In this document: one piece after another, positions 54,164 to 64,000 of the stretch
Layout: every line of letters starts with the position of its first letter
Numbering within the stretch: position 1 is the first letter of the stretch
Assembly: GCA_021432635.1 (NCBI GenBank)
Contig: MU270036.1
Coordinates: forward strand, 398,182 to 462,181
Reading direction: 5' to 3'
Origin: Thozetella sp. PMI_491
Lineage: Eukaryota > Ascomycota > Sordariomycetes > Chaetosphaeriales > Chaetosphaeriaceae
Length of the DNA stretch: 64,000 nucleotides
Position numbers and translations under genes: made by a program
The notes under the pieces: generated by a model
Database searches by the model: none
What the model was told of the DNA's origin: nothing
The model's input: only the letters and a program-made list of their open reading frames with translations

Positions 54164-55810
54164 GTGTGAGAGACCTGCGGTGGCAGCAGAGAGTGGATGG
54201 AAGCCCTTTTATATGCCGGCAACGTAAGCCGAGCGGCCGTCAGAGCAGCAGCCAATGCACGCCGGGCTGACACAGCATTTTGCCGAAATAGGTTCATATA
54301 TGCCGCCACATAGCGATATGGGTTGGCCAAAGTAGCATTTATGCCAGATCGCGCTCCGATCGGCAAAGAATGGGATTAGGCAGGTTGGTAGGTGTCGAGC
54401 AAGGACGGTGGGCCGATGGTCGGAGAACTTAGGTACCTGGTCCGATAGTCATCAGTTGCTAAGGAGAGACACTTATAGATATCATGACTTAAATACAACC
54501 ACTTCACAGGACTATACCACAGAGGCTCTTTAGCCGTTGTTTTTATATTTGTCTACTCTTTTATTACGATCTCATATAGTAAACTAACACTCTGTTATCC
54601 CGTCCATCTGAGAGCAATACTTCTTCTAGACTGGTAACTGCGTGGTAGATGATAGGCCGGTACAATTAGGACTAGCCCACCCCTTATCAGAAATACGTGT
54701 GACTTGGGGGTTGGGGGGGGGTTATGTTCGTTGTTCTCAGATTGCGGGAGCGGGTGCTGGCTAGGAGTCAATGTTTAACTGTCTGCTTAGGTAGAATCGC
54801 GTACGACATTGCCATTGCCGCAGATGTGGCTCCAGGATTTGCGATCGGGGCTAGAATACGGCATGCCGTTATGCGAGAAGGAATCTAAAGTGGGACTTGG
54901 CTGCGCGTCAACGTCCCCGCTTCCGCAGAGTTAGCACATCCTAATCTTTGCTACGGAGCTCGCCCACTCGCTTCATATAAACGTATCACGTCAGCAATCC
55001 TCCATGTAGCAGCCTTACGGAGCATACAATTCAACCCTGTGCAATTGTTAGCTTGGGGCAGTACAGAGGCCAGCAAGCTCGAGGGCCTGAAAGCCAGTAA
55101 ACAGCCCTTTAGGCTTGTTCTTGGCCTTTTGGTCTCTCTGCTGGCCGTACAAATTCGGAGGTTTTTGGATCAAATACTTTTCTTATGAAGACAGTTGCCT
55201 TTTCCCGTACTAAAAAAGAAACAAGCAGGGGTGGTACGGTACTTGTACTTGTATACTGCATGACTATATTTAAAAGCGGCAGCGACTACACACTCGCTTC
55301 CGCCTCAAACCACCACGTAGCGCGCCGATGGTCAGAAGCCCTGCCAGAGCCTCATCTCCCCTGCCACTGGTGAATGCTATCCCGGCAGTGTTCGGTAACC
55401 ATACTAAGTGTGGCTAGACGGCCTTTATCACTGGGGAGCGAGGGCGGCCGCTAGGCCCTTGTCGGTGGGTTATGCGCTCGTGTGGACGTGGTACGGGAAG
55501 GCTGAATATTCGCTGCCTAATTAGTTTCAAACCCGCTGTGTGTGGCGCAGAATGGAACCTATTTAATCATTGCTCGTGCCTAGTACAGGCGCAAGTGGTC
55601 CTGATTGGCCTGCTAGGCAGGGGGTAGGCCTAAATTAGGAAAGCAATCCTAAAGAGAGGAGCCCCTGGTCGTTGATGTAGTCTTGCCCGGGGCTGGCCAG
55701 TAATGAGGGCGAGAGTCTTCAAAAATACCCCCTAACGCTCCGTCTACCTGAGAGCTGACGCACCTCGACTCTCTCCCGACAGGATCGCGCCGCGAGACTC
55801 TCCAGCAACC
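54164..55810. other. AT-rich spacer with G-run
   Basis: 1.65 kb without a supported gene. A G-rich run (5 Gs, TT, 9 Gs) lies at 54706-54721. The interval is clearly AT-richer than flanking genes, particularly 54470-54620 and 55130-55280, which could mean an old repeat-induced-mutated insertion, but no transposon protein or terminal repeat is recognisable. Confidence 0.45.
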
Positions 55811-58501
55811 ATGGCGGCTGTTTTGCCACAAGAGACCTGGGAAACGCCATCCCTGCACCCCCAAATAACTAGTCCCTGGACAATATCGCCCAGAGAGACC
55901 CTGAACGAGGCGGACGGGACAAACGACCCTTTTTTGAAGAACGATCTTTCCCGGAACGGCAGCGATGTGACGTACGACGGTGTTGCTGCTGGCAAGCCTG
56001 TGTATGAGCAGCCGAAAGTAGTCTTGGAAACCAACATATGGCGGAGCATCTTCGGCTATGGCCTCGTCGTACACTTACTGGCCGCCGGAGCGACTGCAGG
56101 CATGGTGCAGCTTAGCTTCCGGGAGATCTACTGGGCTGACGATGGGGATTGGAACCCGAAGTGGTTCCTCTTCGGCCTAGACTCGACGGCCACCATGAAC
56201 TTGCTCCAGTTCGCCGCCAAGCTGCACGAGATCTTCATTGTGGCGTCGCTATGGCTGATGGTAATGCATGTCACTCGCCGCATGCTGGTCGGCCGCGGCG
56301 TGCCTCTGGGCCTCCTGAGTGGCGCCTACCAGGTCGGATCCGCCGAGTATTTCTTCAGCCCATCGTAGGTTCCACCCGCCCGGTCGCCCCTTGACCATCA
56401 TCAGCCCTCATACGACCTCAGAGAGCGAAAGAGTTGACCTCAATCTCAGGTTTCTGTCTCCATTTCTGTGGAGTGCGAAGAATTTGCATGCACGAATGTT
56501 CTTACTCTCTGCGTGCACCGGTCTAATGATTATCTATGCGAACATGGTCGGCCCTTCGGCCGCCATCGCCATAATCCCTAATACGGATTGGTTCCGTATG
56601 AACAACCCGTGGGGATCACAATTAACCGCCTACATCGGTAATACTGAGTCACAAGTCTTCCCATCCACGTTCTATGCACCCGACAATCTAAAGTGCTCTG
56701 ACGCGTTAATGGTGAGTGCCCTCCCATCCTTTTGTAGACAAATTCAACTGTCCACTTTGACCAAAACATTGAACTCACGCCCATGGTCGCTAGAATGGCA
56801 CTACTTCGACTTTTGTATGCCCAGCAGGTGGTCATGATATGCTTATGGCCTGGGCTCTCGCCCAGCTGAGCCAGAGCAGCGGGCTTGATATCAGCATGTC
56901 GGAACCCCTTGGCCAGAGTAGTCGGCTCCTAATGGCAAACGTGACAACCAACACCGCAACAAAAGCCACTGTCGCGATGGCAACGACGCAGACATCCGTT
57001 ATTTCAGCTCTGGTACGTTCCATAATTTCCTACCCGTCTTCACTTCCTTATCCGTCTGGGAAGTCTGCCTATTTTGCTTTAACGAAATTCTTCTGCGCAG
57101 ACCGGAATGTTCTGGACATTTGTGAAGAAGTATCGACTTGGAAAAGTCTCTACCACGGCACGGCCGAGATTCAGCGTAGAAAGCGGCGATGTGTATTCGC
57201 CTTTGGTGCAGGTCCAGTGCAACGCCACTCTCCGCGAGACCATCGAAGATGAAGAGTTACACTTTCCTTACGGCGGATTGTTGACCTTTGGCTCCGGAAG
57301 CGCACCGACAGCGCCTCTTGTCGTCCCATCCAAGTATTGGAACTACCAGGCTCCGACGGGAGAGACGATCGATGTGCACTGGGTCAACAGGACAGAGATG
57401 GCATCTGGCAACGGCGACGATTACCGAGGAACAGTCGGAATTCTTGTCAAGCTTCCTGTAGCCGCTGTTCCCCAAGACACAGGCGAGCCCTATCGCTACA
57501 GCTACGTCGTTCCCTGCGTCGTGGATGCGCGCTGGGCGGCAACTGCTATTTCATACGATCCCAACAACGACGACATGATCACTAGCAACCTAACCTCTTC
57601 CTCCTCCCTCAACTCCATAGCCGGAGATGCGGCGGACTCGGGAGCGGCTGCGCGTGAGAAGTATGGCATCAGCGACCTAGTGCGCTTAACGGACGACTGG
57701 ATTGGCAATTTCGATGTGCCGGTGGAGAGCCAATACGCCTCTCAGGAGAACACGACTATACGGTCGAACATTGGTTCCATCTTGGCGGCTTTCCTCAATC
57801 CGAGTAACGCAAGCCTGGGGCTCTCGATATTCTTTTCGCCGAACCAAAATCTGTCATCTACGGATGAATTAAGCAGCATGTATCAAGGCGTCGCTGAAAC
57901 GGTCTCTACTGTCTTGTCCTTGTCGATTGCCGATGGCATGTCGAGGACGAACTATCTCGGATACAATCTCATTGTCAGTGATGGGACGCTCCGGGACCCC
58001 GATACCTACAATGCTGCCTCGCTCTACCTCCAGTCGACGACATACAGCCCGAACCAGACAGTGGAGTGGGATGCTTGGGCAAAGAAAGATCTCGAGAAGG
58101 CCTCCCCGTACACATTTACATCTGAGCGTTATGGGTGGGGATACGGCTTAGGAAACCCGACGACCCAATTCGGGATAGCCATCCTACTCGTCCATCTGCT
58201 CCTGCTGGTGATATACATCTCTTACCTTGTCGTATTTCGCCTTTTCCAGCATGGCTGGACGAGCGAATCGTGGGGAGACATAGGCGAGCTAGTCGCGCTG
58301 GCCTCGCTATCGCAGCCGCAGTCACAGCTCCAGCATGCGGGCGGTGGCATTGACTCGTGGAGAACATGGCGCTTTGGCGTCCGAATACGCGCGGTCGACG
58401 ACGGGTCCGATCGCCTACAAATGTTGATTGGCCGGAACAGTGAAAAACACAGGAAAAATGAGAATGGGACCGGCATTCGCAGGCGGAAGGCCTACAGCTA
58501 G
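55811..58501 (+). CDS. large multi-pass membrane protein of unknown function
   Basis: Four exons (55811-56364, 56450-56711, 56794-57012, 57101-58501), with introns of 85, 82 and 88 bp, give 811 aa; all joins keep frame. The N-terminal 70 aa is polar. Membrane helices are expected at about 78-100 (FGYGLVVHLLAAGATAGMVQL), 130-155 (LLQFAAKLHEIFIVASLWLMV) and 200-225 (MFLLSACTGLMIIYANMVGPS). A long loop with many N-x-S/T sites (NGTTS, NTATK, NLSSTD, NQTVEW) follows, probably extracellular. A last helix near 714-736 (GIAILLVHLLLLVIYISYLVV) leads to a basic cytoplasmic tail. The layout is shared by a fungal family of uncharacterised integral membrane proteins. I see no enzyme or transporter motif. 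Confidence 0.82.
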
Positions 58502-58918
58502 GCAAATAGCTTGGCTATCTTGGGAACGGGGCGTATTGTGTTAGGCAATTGCTGCCTTTATAACGCTTCTTGAGTATGCTACATCGTGATACCAGTCTAT
58601 ACAAAAGCAATAGAGGCGTTTCTGTGAGATATTAGTGACCTTCCCAAATAAGTAGATCTTGCCCGTAGTGTCTTCCCATGCCTTCTACTGTGCAACATAA
58701 GCACTTACGCGTAATTCCACTAAGCTTAATACTGAACAGAAATCCTCCGTAATAACACCTTTGAGGAAGATTGAAATGGATATATCTCTCGGATAAGGCT
58801 CTATCCTCGAGCTTGACCATTCTTGGAGTGAGGAAGGTTCAATACCCTCCCCCGGAAAAGCCTACCTCCATAAACCATATCCCTAACTACCTAATTGAGT
58901 TGCTACAAGGTTGATCAA
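58502..58918. other. convergent spacer
   Basis: 417 bp of AT-rich DNA between converging genes. No gene seen. Confidence 0.5.
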
Positions 58919-60047
58919 TTACAGATTTGACTTGGGCAACCCTTCTGTGTCCCCAATCCGGATTACGTATTTAAATGCACTTGCCTTCCCAGACTTCAAA
59001 TTCTGTAAAGCAAGTTGCAGCCCCAGCAGCCCTCCCGGAGCTACCTCAAACGGATGCCCTTTGAACCAACCCTTCAACAACCCTCGCTCAAAGAACTTAT
59101 ACATCATAGCCCCAAAGTCTTGATCACCTAGAAGCCCCACGAGCTTTTTCTCCCCCTTAATACCAGGGTAATTATCAGAGTGAACCTTTCCAACCTGAGT
59201 GAAGGACTTTTCAAAGTCCGGGGGGATGCCCTCGTAGTTCTTGCGTGCAAGGACAAGAGTTATCCGCCCCTTAGACAGATCCATGACTTTCATCAGATTT
59301 TGGTAGCTACCTTTGTCACTCACAGCATCAAATGCATAGCCAAGCTTCCCATGTCCGTGGAGAGCGGTTTGCAACCCACGGACAACTTCCTCATTGCCCT
59401 TGCGGTAGTCGACGATCGTGTCACCTTTGGATCTGTCGATTAACGATTCCACGTACTTGACACCCCGGCCGGCGACACATATGATCGGATGTATGTTAGA
59501 CAGCGTTGCAAGTTTGATGGCAAAGGAGCCAACGGCACTTGCAGCTCCGTAGACGACCAACGGTAGTTTTTCCTGGGCGGGAAACCACGGAAGCGGTAGG
59601 CCGAGTCTTTGATACAGACCAAGGGCGGCGGTCATGCCAGCTAGAGGGATAGTTGCTGCTTCTTCAAACGATATGTTCGGCGGAATGTGGAACGTGGTGG
59701 CATCCAGCCCAACGGCGTACTCGGCGAAACTTCCATGCGGGGTGAGCATTTCATGAAAACTAGCCACTCTATCTCCTGGCCTGAAGTTGGTAACAGCGCT
59801 GCCGACAGAGTGGACTATGCCTGCGATATCGTCGCCTTGGTTGATCCCGGGCACTGGCCGAGTTAGATATTGGATGATAATCTAAAAATCGAATCCAAAA
59901 CTTACTTCTCTCTGCAATTGCCCAATCCTTGGGGTTCAATCCAGATACTATGACTTTGATAATCAGATGGCTCGGGCTGGGCAAGGTCGGGAAATCCACC
60001 TCTTCAATCTCGACCTTCGGCCCTGGGAAGACCAGTGCCTCTTTCAT
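58919..60047 (-). CDS. MDR-family oxidoreductase (quinone/enoyl reductase type)
   Basis: Two exons, complement(59906..60047) and (58919..59853), with a 52-bp intron (GTAAGT...GGCCAG), give 358 aa. The GroES-like N-domain contains SGLNPKDW, GDDIAGIVHSVGSAV and FRPGDRVASF. The Rossmann part starts at about 170 with VVYGAASAVGSFAIKLA (an Ala-rich variant of the GxGxxG loop). Structural-zinc Cys residues and the catalytic Cys are absent, so this is the zinc-free quinone oxidoreductase / trans-acting enoyl reductase branch often found near polyketide genes. It uses NADPH to reduce C=C or quinone bonds. It lies upstream of an SDR locus on the same strand. Confidence 0.9.
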
Positions 60048-60528
60048 CTTGAATATAGGTCTGATTTCTGTATGTCAACTCTTTGGACGGCGTTGGTCTT
60101 TTAGCAGCCCAGACCGGCTTCGTGGTATGTAGTGGGAAATGGTTGCTTAAGAAAGTCCACGTTGGGAATAGCTTATAAATCGCGAAATGCTGGACCTCGG
60201 CTGACCCCACCTCCTTATTCGGTTTCTGGCCAAATAGACGGCCAACATGCGTCACCCCTAACCTCAAGGTCCTATTGCCCCGCAACAGGTGAACCTGGCC
60301 AGCAGAGCCGCCGGAAGAATGCCTCGGAGGCCCCAGATATGGAGTAGTAGGAGCAAGCAGCGCTAGCTACAGCTAACTAGTGTGAGTTCCTCATTGATGA
60401 TACCACGCCGACCCGTCGCATCGGCGATCTGGATCGTTGAATATCTAGAATGATAGTGATTCAACAAAACACCAGCTAGTATTTAAATATCCTTAATAAC
60501 GACTGAAGCAACATATTCTGACTAACAG
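60048..60528. other. spacer between oxidoreductase genes
   Basis: 481 bp with the promoter of the MDR gene and the 3' side of the SDR locus. AT-rich near 60430-60530; no further gene. Confidence 0.5.
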
Positions 60529-61690
60529 TCATATATTCTCAATGATTCCGGGGCAAATGCTGTCCATTTTCGCCAAAAGGCTCTTCCATACCTTTTCCTG
60601 TGTCTCTCTCCCCTCTTGGCTATTCGCGAATGTCGATACCTTGTTTCTGTTTATGATTCAGGTGTTAGCAACAAATTCGGGTTGGTTTCGGAGAACTCTT
60701 AGGATAGTTGACTTACTCCGAGACCTTGCAATCGTCAAGGTACTTCCCATCGGTCTCGCGTCCACCGTAAGCGGCCCAGACCAGTGTCCGAGCGCCCTCT
60801 TCGGGGCGTCGACCCAGCAAGTGATCAAAGCACCAATGGTATATCTCTTCCTTGACGCTGCTGCTTCCTCTGTTGACGAGCGTGGCCACCGACCCTGGGC
60901 TGATAACGGAGGTGATGATGTGGCCGAATTTTGCCGATTCTCCCAACTTTGCGGCCAGCATGCGGACCGACATGAGCAACATGAGCTTGGCAACGTTCTA
61001 TCTGCAGCGAATCATGTTAGTGTAAGACAGTTTGGTGAAATATCTTGAGCCGAACCTATCCTGCATGTTGGCATTGCTTTCGTTCGCCAGCTGAGCTAGT
61101 ATATCGTCGGCATTCCGCTCGTCAAATTTGGCCAGCCAGTGCATATGCGAGCCCACAAAAGTCAAGACCACGTCCTTGTCTAGCTTTATCGACGTCTCTC
61201 GTAGATTAGGTAGCAGAAGTAGACCAAGTAGCATAGTGCTGACAAAGTTGACGGTTATGGTACGCTCGTTATCCTCGGCGCGCTCGAACTTGCGCGTCGA
61301 CCCGCCGGCGTTCTCCACGACGACGTCTAGGCGGTCTAACGACCGATTTGCCCGATAAGCAAACGCCAGGACAGAATCATACTTGCAGAGATCCAACTCC
61401 CAGACTTCAATTATAGTGTTGAGATTGCCGGTCGACTTGCGGATCGATTCCGCCGCTTGGTGGCCCTTTTGGGGAGACCGGACGGCGAGGATGACACGAG
61501 TTGCATCTAGATGCACAAAGGTCCGCGCGGCCTCGAGTCCAAGGCCGGCACTGGATCCGGTGACGATGATGGTCTGCCCAGCAAAGGACCGAGTAGGCTT
61601 CGGGAGGCGAGTGAAAAATTGCGAGCGGATGTAGGAGCCGATCATCCATGCTGGTGGCCCCATGGTGGGAACTGGTGGAGAGGCGAGCAA
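60529..61690 (-). pseudogene. short-chain dehydrogenase with stop at the catalytic Tyr codon
   Basis: Exons complement(61056..61690, 60717..61001, 60529..60646), introns 54 and 70 bp, would encode about 345 codons of a fungal SDR. TGSSAGLG (cofactor), ENAGG and the catalytic-Ser block FVGSHMH are intact, as is the downstream VISPGSVAT...RRPEEGARTLVWAA...GKYLDDC and the C-terminal EKVWKSLL. The first intron (GTTCGG donor, CACTAAC branch, CTGCAG acceptor) joins AG|A (Arg) to the codon at 60998-61000, which is TAG, followed by AsnValAlaLys. Family spacing (Tyr-x3-Lys) puts the catalytic tyrosine exactly on that TAG. So the gene looks inactivated by one substitution, unless another splice form or readthrough exists. 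No other frame-breaking change was found, so the event would be recent. Confidence 0.7.
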
Positions 61691-63209
61691 ACGGAATCCT
61701 AGGTATCATAAAAAGAAAGTTGCGCAAAAACTCTTGGAAGAGAGAGCTGTGTCAAGAGTTACAAGAGGAGGCCATTAGAAAATAAATAAAAATAGGAGCC
61801 GCTCTTGACTTATATAATGGGGTCTTCAAACCTAGAATCGGACCTCAAATCCGCGGACATTAGATCGAGTGGACGATATTAGGACTGATTCGGACGGCTT
61901 TAGTACCAAAAGTCCGTTTCTCGTCGACTTTGAATCTCCTCGCTTCTCTTCATCTCGATGCCAGCACTCAGCCATGGCTTAGATACTGACTGCTAACATG
62001 TCTCGCCTTCGATGAGCTAGTCCTTTCTCGGACTAGCGGTAAGCATTGTGCATGAGGACGCTGCTGGTAGTAGTGCGTGTAAGCAGTCTGCTTCCCGAAC
62101 CAAGGCCCACCAATTAAGGGCCGACGGCTCTAGAACCCGAAGTCTTGCTCGACACAAATCGGCTTGGCTTACCACGTTCCAACACCAAGGATGGCATGCA
62201 TGCCGGTCGAGTCAACGGTCGAGCGGTCAGGGAGACGCGCTGAAACTAGACTCACCATAGGTACGGTCTTGCACAACCGATTTCGGGGAGTGTGTGGATA
62301 TTTGCCGAGTTGGGTTCGCCAGCATCTGCAAATAATCCATATTGTGTGGTTTGACCAGGAAATCTGTACTAACGTAACCTGAATATGATTCTAAACTGAG
62401 GTGAATTTTCTGTGCCTGTCTCCTTCTAGGACAAGTTGGCCTATCCTATTTTCGATACTGGGCAGAAGTGACACATAGAAGGCCCAAGTACCCGAAGTAA
62501 AAACGCAACCTATAGCGGTAAGAGTGTGTCAGTTGTTTTTAACTGTCCCTGCACAAACAAGGTTTTTGTCATCGGTCACGCAGGCCACATAAAGGAAATT
62601 CTTTAGTTTTAGCGTCAGAGGCGCCAGTAATGCTAGTACTCCGAAGCACTCGGTCAAGCCTAGCAGCGAAGACAGCCGCGCCTCCACGTAGAAAAGAGAG
62701 CGTGAACACCTAGTTTCATGGTATTTCTGACGGTGGTTTCAATATAGTTCTGCGGTCAGGTTTAGTAATTGTGGGCTGAAGTCAGCTCTTTCCGAGAGTT
62801 TGGGACCCCCGGCTCTTTGTTTCTATAATCTCTAACAGAGAGCTCCATCCATCACTTTCACCACCAGCATAACATGTCTAATATATCACGTCGTTTTGGA
62901 AAGCGACACAGGGCTCTCGTACCTGTTTCCACCAAGCAGCTCTTTGCGGCTAGGCCTGTAAATGCTGCTACCCACAAAAGCGCTTGACAACCTCGGCGTT
63001 CCGAAACAGTCTTGTCTTCAGGCCAGAGACACTTTGAGGGATTCATCTTTGAACTAGATACACTCTTTATTCAGCGAGACTGGCCGTGTCTCTTCTGAAA
63101 CGGCTCTTGGAAGAAAGGTTTCACAACCGCAGTACATTTACGTCGCCAAGACTAGTCGAGAAAAATCATTTAAATATCAATGTATCGCGCCATTAAGACA
63201 GTATGTACA
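61691..63209. other. gene-free spacer
   Basis: 1.5 kb with no supported gene. Short frames on both strands lack domains. Composition is AT-rich near 61770-61870 and mixed elsewhere. It should include the promoter of the SDR locus and the 3' UTR of the P450 that follows. Confidence 0.5.
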
Positions 63210-64000
63210 TTATTTAGGCGTGAAAATCATCTGCAACGGCGGCAAACGCGTCGTAAAAAGATCCTTGGAATCCTTTTCAAATCTCTCATCGGTCCCGCCG
63301 GGAGCAAACGCAATGTCGTACCGCAGCGCCGTGCGGGAGAGGACAGATCGCAGCTCCATCATGGCCATGCTCTTCCCGACGCATCTGTGTATTCCCCGCT
63401 GGAACGCGAGCCATGGGCTCGTCTCGGTTGATCGATTCTCCCACCTCTCCGGTATGAACGAATCAGGACTGTCCCAGTAGCGCGGATCACGCTGGATGGT
63501 GTAGATCGGGACCCCCACGATGGTATTGCCGGGAATGAAGACCTCGTCGACCTGGAGCCCTTCCGGTGGTGTCTCACGGACAGCGCCGTTCAAGCCCGGA
63601 GGCCTTAATCGCATCGTCTCGTTGATGATCCAGTCGACGTACTCGATGTCCTTGGCTTTTGCGTAGGTCCAATCCTTCTCCCCTCCCGGGAATGCCTCCT
63701 CGAGCAGGCTTTGCAATTTCCGATAAACCTGTGGATGTTTGCCTAAAAAGTACATGCTGAGAGAATGATCAGTCAACCCTCTTGCTAACAGCAATATTCA
63801 AGCATGGAAACCTACGCGGTCGTCATAGTGATGGAGGTTGTCTCACTGAATGAAGTGTCAGTGCGAGTGGGCAAAAAGGGACCTAAAATTGCTAATACTC
63901 ACCTGCCGGCGCCAAGGAGCAAAACAGAGTCCTCGTCAAGCGCTCTTTCAGTGGGAGCCCCGGATCGGTCGCCCTCATCCCTTGCCTTGATGAGCCAAGT
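63210..64000 (-). CDS. cytochrome P450, C-terminal part (runs off window)
   Basis: Three exons are visible on the minus strand: 63903-64000 (open at the window edge), 63816-63845 and 63210-63756, with introns of 57 and 59 bp. The 30-bp middle exon completes the I-helix motif AGSETT. The K-helix ExxR is ETMR, the PERF-like region is DSFIPERW, and the haem loop is FQRGIHRCVGKSMAMMEL with the Cys ligand. The reading frame ends IFTPK. Only about the last 40% of the protein is inside the window. It differs from the P450 at 44280 in its haem loop and I-helix, so it is not a duplicate. The neighbouring SDR and MDR genes on the same strand may belong with it. Confidence 0.9.

Noticed and set aside
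61002-61040. YFTKL read from the intron as the SDR active site, making the first exon's frame the true protein end
   Set aside because: It has only two residues between Tyr and Lys and is followed by a perfect CTAAC branch site and CAG acceptor. The real active-site block continues after the acceptor.
1-64000. tRNA genes, rRNA, CRISPR arrays and complete transposons
   Set aside because: No convincing B-box/cloverleaf, rRNA block, regularly spaced repeats, transposase or reverse transcriptase frame was seen on reading both strands; short tRNA genes could still be missed without a covariance search.

Overview
The window is nuclear DNA of a filamentous ascomycete (Pezizomycotina; the gene families and compact GC-rich genes fit Sordariomycetes best, but I cannot name a species). 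The evidence is short introns of 47-160 bp with GT..CTRAC..AG signals, fungal-only families (two Zn2Cys6 regulators, a HET-domain protein, a ferritin-like Rds1-type protein, an eEF1Bgamma-like GST, an A-T-R NRPS-like reductase), CT-rich core promoters and no prokaryotic organisation. I rebuilt exon structures by hand from frame, splice sites and family motifs. Coordinates span first to last coding base, and exons are given in the evidence.

Left part (4.6-20.1 kb): seven neighbouring genes look like one specialised-metabolite gene cluster: a Baeyer-Villiger-type flavin monooxygenase, a 12-exon ACS/Dal5-like transporter, a PF04199 cyclase-like hydrolase, a Zn2Cys6 regulator, an aldo/keto reductase, a 1054-aa adenylation-thiolation-reductase (carboxylic acid reductase) and a GST. 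Three head-to-head pairs share promoters, and two of these promoters contain a perfect palindrome with a CGG-N4-CCG core. The expected chemistry is activation and reduction of a carboxylic acid to an aldehyde or alcohol, further reduction, Baeyer-Villiger oxidation and ring or amide hydrolysis, plus export. The product cannot be named from sequence.

Middle part (22-34 kb): probable core or developmental genes with long, tract-rich spacers: a secreted ferritin-like protein, a STAND-type N-domain/proline-rich/WD40-like protein, an alpha-glucoside-type sugar transporter and a Golgi-type glycosyltransferase-like protein.

Second metabolic block (34.5-46 kb): a fused LeuC-LeuD aconitase-family hydro-lyase with an unusual N-terminal extension is divergent from an isocitrate-lyase/PEP-mutase-family lyase that uses a GC-AG intron. 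Next come a second Zn2Cys6 regulator, an aldehyde dehydrogenase and a cytochrome P450, the last two sharing a promoter rich in CCAAT boxes. A hydratase plus a C-C lyase resembles the dimethylmaleate hydratase/dimethylmalate lyase and aconitase/methylisocitrate lyase logic, so a branched tricarboxylate or dicarboxylate pathway is plausible.

Right part (46-64 kb): HET-domain protein, MFS transporter, a Cys-rich single-pass surface protein, a GFA-domain protein, a large membrane protein of unknown function, an MDR oxidoreductase, an SDR gene whose catalytic-tyrosine codon appears to be an amber stop, and the 3' end of another P450 running off the window. No tRNA, rRNA, CRISPR or intact transposon was recognised.
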